A stretch of 54,719 nt of DNA from Lewinellaceae bacterium (GTDB lineage: Bacteria > Bacteroidota > Bacteroidia > Chitinophagales > Saprospiraceae): assembly GCA_016710765.1 (NCBI GenBank), contig JADJUJ010000026.1, forward strand, positions 1 through 54,719. The letters run 5' to 3'. The translations under genes were made by a program, and so were the position numbers. Each line of letters starts with the position of its first letter. Position 1 is the stretch's first letter. Below the pieces are notes generated by a model. It saw only the letters and a program-made list of their open reading frames with translations, made no database searches and had not been told where the DNA came from. Of the stretch, positions 50,320 through 54,719 are shown in pieces.

Positions 50320-51126
50320 TCAAACAAGTGTTTTCGATAAAATAAAATGAAGGTAAACTTCGTCCTGGTTATTGATACCCAAACGGTTGGCGTGCAGGTG
50401 TAACAGGCTGGGTAGCGCCCTTTCCAGTTGCACGCCCAGTGCTGGCAATATCATTTGGTTGCCCAGCAACCAGCGCCGCCATTCTGGTTCGGCCTGTTCA
50501 AGTTGGCCTTGCTGCATGGCCTCCCACAAATCGGTGAGGGTTTCTTGAAGGGCTGCTTGCTGTGGCGCCAGTACTTTGGCGAAATCATCCAATACACTTT
50601 GCTCAAGATCGGATGCACTGCCCGATTCGGCCTGGAAAAACATGGGTAGCCAGTGTTGGCAAAGCCGGCCAAAGTAAATGCCCGCCTTTTCACGGGGAAT
50701 TCCAGTAGCAAACGCCATAATGCTGTGGGTGCGCAGGGTATCGAACATGGCGTCGCCATACGTGTAGGATCGGTTGAGCCGGTCCAACGCAACCCGGGTA
50801 GACAAATGGAAGTGTTCTTCCACATGATCCATGACTTCTGCCCCGCCAAAGCGCGCTGTTTCCGGCACATACGGTATTGCGCTCCACTGCCCGCGGTCGT
50901 GCATCCAGGCTTCAAAGGCTGGTTCGAGCGTGTCTGGCAAATCGTCGGGAGCCTCCCGCAAGCGTATACGCAGGTGCGGGCCATGCTCGTCCTCGTAGCG
51001 AATAAAGAAAGCCCTGCGTTGTTTCTCGGGCCAAATGTAGCGTTCCAGGAAGGGGCGAAAAGCCCGGGTCAGGAAGACATCCTGGGTCTCCAGCGGTTGG
51101 AAATGATAAGAAAGCCAGTGTTGCAT
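50320..51126 (-). CDS. Stand-alone SpaB_C / 'thiopeptide-type bacteriocin biosynthesis' protein
   Basis: 268 residues from the ATG at 51126 (MQHWLSYHFQPLETQDVFLT). The FFIRYEDEHGPHLRIRLR motif and YVPETARFGGAEVMDHVEEH are the signature pattern of the SpaB_C domain (the C-terminal elimination or [4+2] domain of lanthipeptide and thiopeptide enzymes). Family knowledge links such proteins to RiPP maturation, but no precursor peptide, LanB N-terminal domain or cyclodehydratase is nearby, so the actual substrate is unknown. It is first in a likely operon with GH97. The frame is intact. Confidence 0.8.
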   Translation of the reverse strand: MQHWLSYHFQPLETQDVFLTRAFRPFLERYIWPEKQRRAFFIRYEDEHGPHLRIRLREAPDDLPDTLEPAFEAWMHDRGQWSAIPYVPETARFGGAEVMDHVEEHFHLSTRVALDRLNRSYTYGDAMFDTLRTHSIMAFATGIPREKAGIYFGRLCQHWLPMFFQAESGSASDLEQSVLDDFAKVLAPQQAALQETLTDLWEAMQQGQLEQAEPEWRRWLLGNQMILPALGVQLERALPSLLHLHANRLGINNQDEVYLHFILSKTLV

Positions 51127-51240
51127 AGTAGTTGACAAAGATCGGTTTTTTTTCGGCCAATTCCGGGTGGTTTTGGGTACAGATCGAACGCTTATTTATT
51201 TTTTTTGTTTATTTTGATAGGATACTGTGAAATTAGTTTG

Positions 51241-51248
51241 TATCTTTG
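51241..51248 (+). promoter_or_regulatory. Bacteroidota -7 box for tRNA-fMet
   Basis: TATCTTTG is a perfect TAnnTTTG, 13 bases before the first tRNA base. An upstream TTTG (about 51214) fits a loosely spaced -33 element. Confidence 0.75.
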
Positions 51249-51260
51249 CACTCGCTAAAT

Positions 51261-51333
<73 letters not shown>

Positions 51334-51340
51334 CAAAAGG

Positions 51341-51371
51341 AAGGTCTCATTCGAAAGGATGGGGCCTTTTT
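51341..51371 (+). terminator. Rho-independent terminator of tRNA-fMet
   Basis: A 12-bp stem (AAGGTCTCATTC with GGATGGGGCCTT, three G-U pairs) around a GAAA tetraloop, then TTTTT. It starts eight bases after the tRNA. The same terminator is copied in every unit of the array. Confidence 0.9.
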
Positions 51372-51744
51372 AGTTGGGTAAGCATCGATTTCGAATGAGG
51401 GCTTTCGGGCTCCTATCCGCCGCGGCGGACGCAGGTTCAAGTCCTGTCTCCGCCACAAAAGGAAGGTCTCATTCGAAAGGATGGGGCCTTTTTAGTTGGG
51501 TAAGCCTCGATTTCGAATGAGGGCTTTCGGGCTCCTATCCGCCGCGGCGGACGCAGGTTCAAGTCCTGTCTCCGCCACAAAAGGAAGGTCTCATTCGAAA
51601 GGATGGGGCCTTTTTAGTTAGGTAAGCCTCGATTTCGAATGAGGGCTTTCGGGCTCCTATCCGCCGCGGCGGACGCAGGTTCAAGTCCTGTCTCCGCCAC
51701 AAAAGGAAGGTCTCATTCGGAAGGATGGGGCCTTTTTTGTTGGG

Positions 51745-52008
51745 ATGAATTATACTGTCTACATATTGTTTTCAAAGACTTACTCGAAGTCATATGTTGG
51801 TTTTACCGCTAACCTTGAAGAGCGTCTGAAATCGCACAATGAATTAGGCAATAAGGGGTGGACAATTAAATATCGTCCATGGGTGCTTGTGCATACTGAA
51901 GAATATGAAACAAAATCAGGCGCTATGCAACGGGAAAAATACCTAAAGAGCGGGGTTGGTAGAGAGTGGTTAAAAGCAATGTTGCCAAGGTGGCTAGCAG
52001 ATATTTAA
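51745..52008 (+). CDS. GIY-YIG endonuclease family protein, copy 1
   Basis: 87 residues forming one minimal GIY-YIG domain: MNYTVYILFSKTYSKSYVGF (the VYI...YVG form of the motif), the catalytic Arg in LEERLKSHNE, and the Glu in MQREKYLKSG. No other domain. Stand-alone GIY-YIG proteins of this size (UPF0213-like) are frequent in Bacteroidota. Here the ATG lies only about seven bases after the U-tract of the copied tRNA terminator, and the stop (TAATG) lies directly before the next tRNA-derived unit. Frame intact; nearly identical to copies 2 and 3. Confidence 0.9.
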   Translation: MNYTVYILFSKTYSKSYVGFTANLEERLKSHNELGNKGWTIKYRPWVLVHTEEYETKSGAMQREKYLKSGVGREWLKAMLPRWLADI

Positions 52009-52105
52009 TGTCGGGCTCCTATCCGCCGCGGCGGACGCAGGTTCAAGTCCTGTCTCCGCCACAAAAGGAAGGTCTCATTCGGAAGGATGGGGCCTTTTTG
52101 TTGGG

Positions 52106-52368
52106 ATGAATTATACTGTCTACATATTGTTTTCAAAGACTTACTCGAAGTCATATGTTGGTTTTACCGCTAACCTTGAAGAGCGTCTGAAATCGCACAA
52201 TGAATTAGGCAATAAGGGGTGGACAATTAAATATCGTCCATGGGTGCTTGTGCATACTGAAGAATATTAAACAAAATCAGGCGCTATGCAACGGGAAAAA
52301 TACCTAAGAGCGGGGTTGGTAGAGAGTGGTTAAAAGCAATGTTGCCAAGGTGGCTAGCAGATATTTAA
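52106..52368 (+). pseudogene. GIY-YIG endonuclease, copy 2, broken
   Basis: Same start and sequence as copy 1, but a G-to-T change turns the Glu codon after EEY into a stop near 52267, and one A is lost in the CCTAAAGAG stretch further on. The catalytic Glu is therefore lost. Both flanks, tRNA-derived terminator and next unit, are intact. Confidence 0.88.
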
Positions 52369-52466
52369 TGTCGGGCTCCTATCCGCCGCGGCGGACGCAG
52401 GTTCAAGTCCTGTCTCCGCCACAAAAGGAAGGTCTCATTCGGAAGGATGGGGCCTTTTTTGTTGGG

Positions 52467-52730
52467 ATGAATTATACTGTCTACATATTGTTTTCAAAGA
52501 CTTACTCGAAGTCATATGTTGGTTTTACCGCTAACCTTGAAGAGCGTCTGAAATCGCACAATGAATTAGGCAATAAGGGGTGGACAATTAAATATCGTCC
52601 ATGGGTGCTTGTGCATACTGAAGAATATGAAACAAAATCAGGCGCTATGCAACGGGAAAAATACCTAAAGAGCGGGGTTGGTAGAGAGTGGTTAAAAGCA
52701 ATGTTGCCAAGGTGGCTAGCAGATATTTAA
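52467..52730 (+). CDS. GIY-YIG endonuclease family protein, copy 3
   Basis: 87 residues, identical by eye to copy 1 (MNYTVYILFSKTYSKSYVGF, LEERLKSHNE, MQREKYLKSG). A longer frame upstream exists but runs through the repeat and is not credible; the ATG at 52467 matches copies 1 and 2. The identity of copies 1 and 3 across a broken copy 2 suggests recent duplication or gene conversion within the array. Confidence 0.88.
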   Translation: MNYTVYILFSKTYSKSYVGFTANLEERLKSHNELGNKGWTIKYRPWVLVHTEEYETKSGAMQREKYLKSGVGREWLKAMLPRWLADI

Positions 52731-53369
52731 TGTCGGGCTCCTATCCGCCGCGGCGGACGCAGGTTCAAGTCCTGTCTCCGCCACAAAAGGAAGGTCTCAT
52801 TCGGAAGGATGGGGCCTTTTTAGTTGGGCAAGCCTCGATTTCGAAAGAGGGCTTTCGTCCGACCTTCCGCCGCGGCGGACGCAGGTTCAAGTCCTGTCTC
52901 CGCCACAAAAGGAAGGTCTCATTCGGAAGGATGGTGCCTTTTTTGTTGGGTAAGCCTCGATTTCGAGGGGCGGGCCCGCGGCGGACGCAGGTTCAAGTCC
53001 TGTCTCCGCCAAGGGGCCGGGGCCTTTGTTGGGTAAGCTCGATTTCGAATGAGGGCTTTCGGGCTCCTATCCGCCGCGGCGGACGCAGGTTCAAGTCCTG
53101 TCTCCGCCACAAAAGGAAGGTCTCATTCGGAAGGATGGGGCCTTTTTAGTTGGGCAAGCCTCGATTTCGAGAAGGGGCTCCTATCCGCCGCGGCGGACGC
53201 AGGTTCAAGTCCTGTTCCGCCACAAAGGAAGGTCTCATTCGGAAGGATGGGGCCTTTTAGTTGGGAAGCCTCGAGTGAGGGCCTTATCGCCGCGGCGGAC
53301 GCAGGTTCAAGTCCTGTCTCCGCCACAAAAGGAAGGTCTCATTCGGAAGGATGAGGCTTTTTAGTTGGG

Positions 53370-53387
53370 ATGAATTATACTGTCTTA
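53370..53387 (+). pseudogene. GIY-YIG copy 4, 5' fragment split by the IS
   Basis: The last array unit continues from its terminator into ATGAATTATACTGTCT, the first codons of the nuclease, and is then interrupted by the IS4-family element. The bases after the IS (ACTGTCTAaATA at 54708-54719) resemble the continuation of the same gene. Confidence 0.75.
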
Positions 53388-54707
53388 CAGTAGTGTCCGG
53401 TTAAGGAATTTTGAATCTGGGTTAATTTTTTGACAATCAATTTTTTAGAAAGGCTTTTGGATGTGAACGATTTGAAATTGATTCTGGGTTGTAAACTTCG
53501 TTGCTCAAAAGAGAACTACGATGAACAAAGGGAAATATGTTTTTTGCGCAACTGATGAGTTTGATTCACCCCGAAGAGTTTGACCGCTGTGTTGAGAAGT
53601 ACAATGGGCATTATCGGGTGCGTAATTTTAGTTGTTGGCATCAGTTTTTATGTTTGAGTTTTGGACAACTTACACACCGGGAAAGTCTCCGCGATGTGAT
53701 AATTTGTCTTCAAGCCCATCAGTCAAAATTGTATCACTTGGGTTTGAGCAAAGGAGTAAGCCGTACGACTTTGGCGGATGCTAACGAGCAACGAGACTGG
53801 CGCATCTACTCCGATTTAGCTCAAATTCTGATTCAAAGAGCACGATTTTTATTCGCCGGGGCAACCTTAGAAGATGTGGATTTGGACAATACGATTTATG
53901 CATTGGACTCCACAACAATTGATTTGTGTCTGGAGGTTTTTTGGTGGGCAAAATTTCGCAAACACAAAGCAGCAGTGAAACTGCACACATTGTTCGATAT
54001 TCGGTGCCAAATCCCTTGTTTTATTTATATAACCGACGGATTGTGCCATGATGTGAACGTGTTAGATGTTTTGGAGTTCGAGCGTGAAGCGATTTATGTG
54101 ATGGACAGCGGTTACTTGGATTGGATCCGGTTATATCACATTCATGGACAGGGCGCTTTCTTCGTCACCCGTGCGAAAAAGAACATAGCTTTTGTTCGAG
54201 TCTACTCACATAGGGTGGATAAATCCACTGGATTAAGGTGTGACCAAACCATCCGGTTAAAAAATTACTACGCTTCAGCAGAATATCCCGAATACCTGCG
54301 CCGAATCAAATATTATGACAAAGAACAAAACAAGACATTGGTCTTCCTGACAAACAATTTTGAAGTTGATGCCCTGCAAATCACGAAGTTATACAAGTAC
54401 CGATGGCAAATTGAGTTGTTTTTCAAATGGGTCAAACAGCACTTGCGCATAAAAGTGTTCTGGGGAGAAAGCTCAAATGCGGTAAAAACCCAAATTTGGA
54501 TAGCAGTTTGTACATATGTACTCGTGGCGACTCTCAAACAAAAACTTCAAATCTCTGTCAGCATGAACGAAATGTTACAAATTTTAAGCGTGTCTCCTTT
54601 TGACAAAACACCTGTAAATCAGCTACTTACAAAAGAATCTTACAAAAACATTGACCCCGATAATTCTAATCAACTGATTCTCTTTGACTTATAACCGGAC
54701 ACTAGTG
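53388..54707 (+). mobile_element. IS4-family insertion sequence
   Basis: About 1320 bp with imperfect terminal inverted repeats around AGTGTCCGGTTA (left) and TAACCGGACACT (right); outer bases CAGT/AGTG extend the match. The flanks ACTGTCTTA (left) and ACTGTCTAA (right) look like an imperfect 9-bp target duplication lying inside the fourth GIY-YIG copy. One transposase gene fills the element. Confidence 0.87.
53521..54694 (+). pseudogene. IS4-family DDE transposase, one apparent frameshift at the start
   Basis: About 390 residues. The natural start is the ATG at 53521 (MNKGKYVF). A six-T run then breaks the frame, and the main frame continues AQLMSLIHPEEFDRCVEKYN. The DDE residues are visible in YALDSTTIDL, YVMDSGYLDW and the YRWQIELFFKWVKQHL (YREK-like) signature with the catalytic Glu. 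The stop lies inside the right terminal repeat. If the extra T is a base-call error the transposase is complete. Confidence 0.88.
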
Positions 54708-54719
54708 ACTGTCTAAATA

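Noticed and set aside
52688..53354. Plus- and minus-strand frames with repeats such as RRFKSCLRH and GSSPVSAT
   Set aside because: These are translations of the tRNA T arm and terminator repeated in the array, a well-known source of false proteins.

Overview
The window reads as chromosome from a Bacteroidota bacterium, most likely of the Saprospiria (Lewinella/Haliscomenobacter-like). Pointers are several large secreted proteins with type IX secretion (T9SS) C-terminal sorting domains, a gliding-motility-associated (CHU_C) C-terminal domain behind SprB-like repeats, dockerin-like segments inside T9SS cargo, Bacteroidota-type -7 boxes (TAnnTTTG) before several genes, and a tiny mS38/COX24-like basic protein. 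The assignment is inference from gene content; no 16S rRNA is present.

Region 1 (about 1-8.6 kb) is a plasmid-like island, mostly on the minus strand: an OLD-family nuclease remnant, SSB, a broken LRAT/NlpC-like protein, a CHC2-type primase, ParA with a small partner, a helically phased iteron array, an iteron-binding RepA and a small HTH operon. It ends at the 3' side of a tRNA-Pro gene, the classic integration side. tRNA-Pro is followed by two decayed tRNA-Pro copies, tRNA-Ser(GCU) and dnaA.

Region 2 (about 11-51 kb) is ordinary core and surface-protein territory: an A-type Fe-S carrier, RlpA, an EamA transporter, a cytochrome oxidase subunit III-like protein, HutI, two M43 metalloproteases, a DinB-like protein, an Amidase_3, YicC, HU, RNase E/G, a pyruvate-kinase-like protein, a glycosyltransferase, Pth, a VIT/VWA protein, GH97 and an orphan SpaB_C ('thiopeptide-type') protein. 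Two copies of a 161-bp miniature inverted-repeat element sit at 11.3 and 23.8 kb.

Region 3 (51.2 kb to the end) is the most unusual part. A tRNA-fMet gene is followed by eleven tandem copies of its own 3' half plus its terminator. Each copy can fold as an acceptor/T-arm minihelix. Three units carry a small GIY-YIG nuclease gene in place of a short spacer, and a fourth nuclease copy is split by an IS4-family element whose right flank matches the missing part of the nuclease gene. This looks like a tRNA-anchored, nuclease-carrying mini-element that has expanded into an array.

Caution: about twenty genes, including dnaA, the RNase E/G gene and repA, carry single-base frameshifts, many in homopolymers. 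These look like sequence errors rather than real pseudogenes, so joined spans are given and each frameshift is described.
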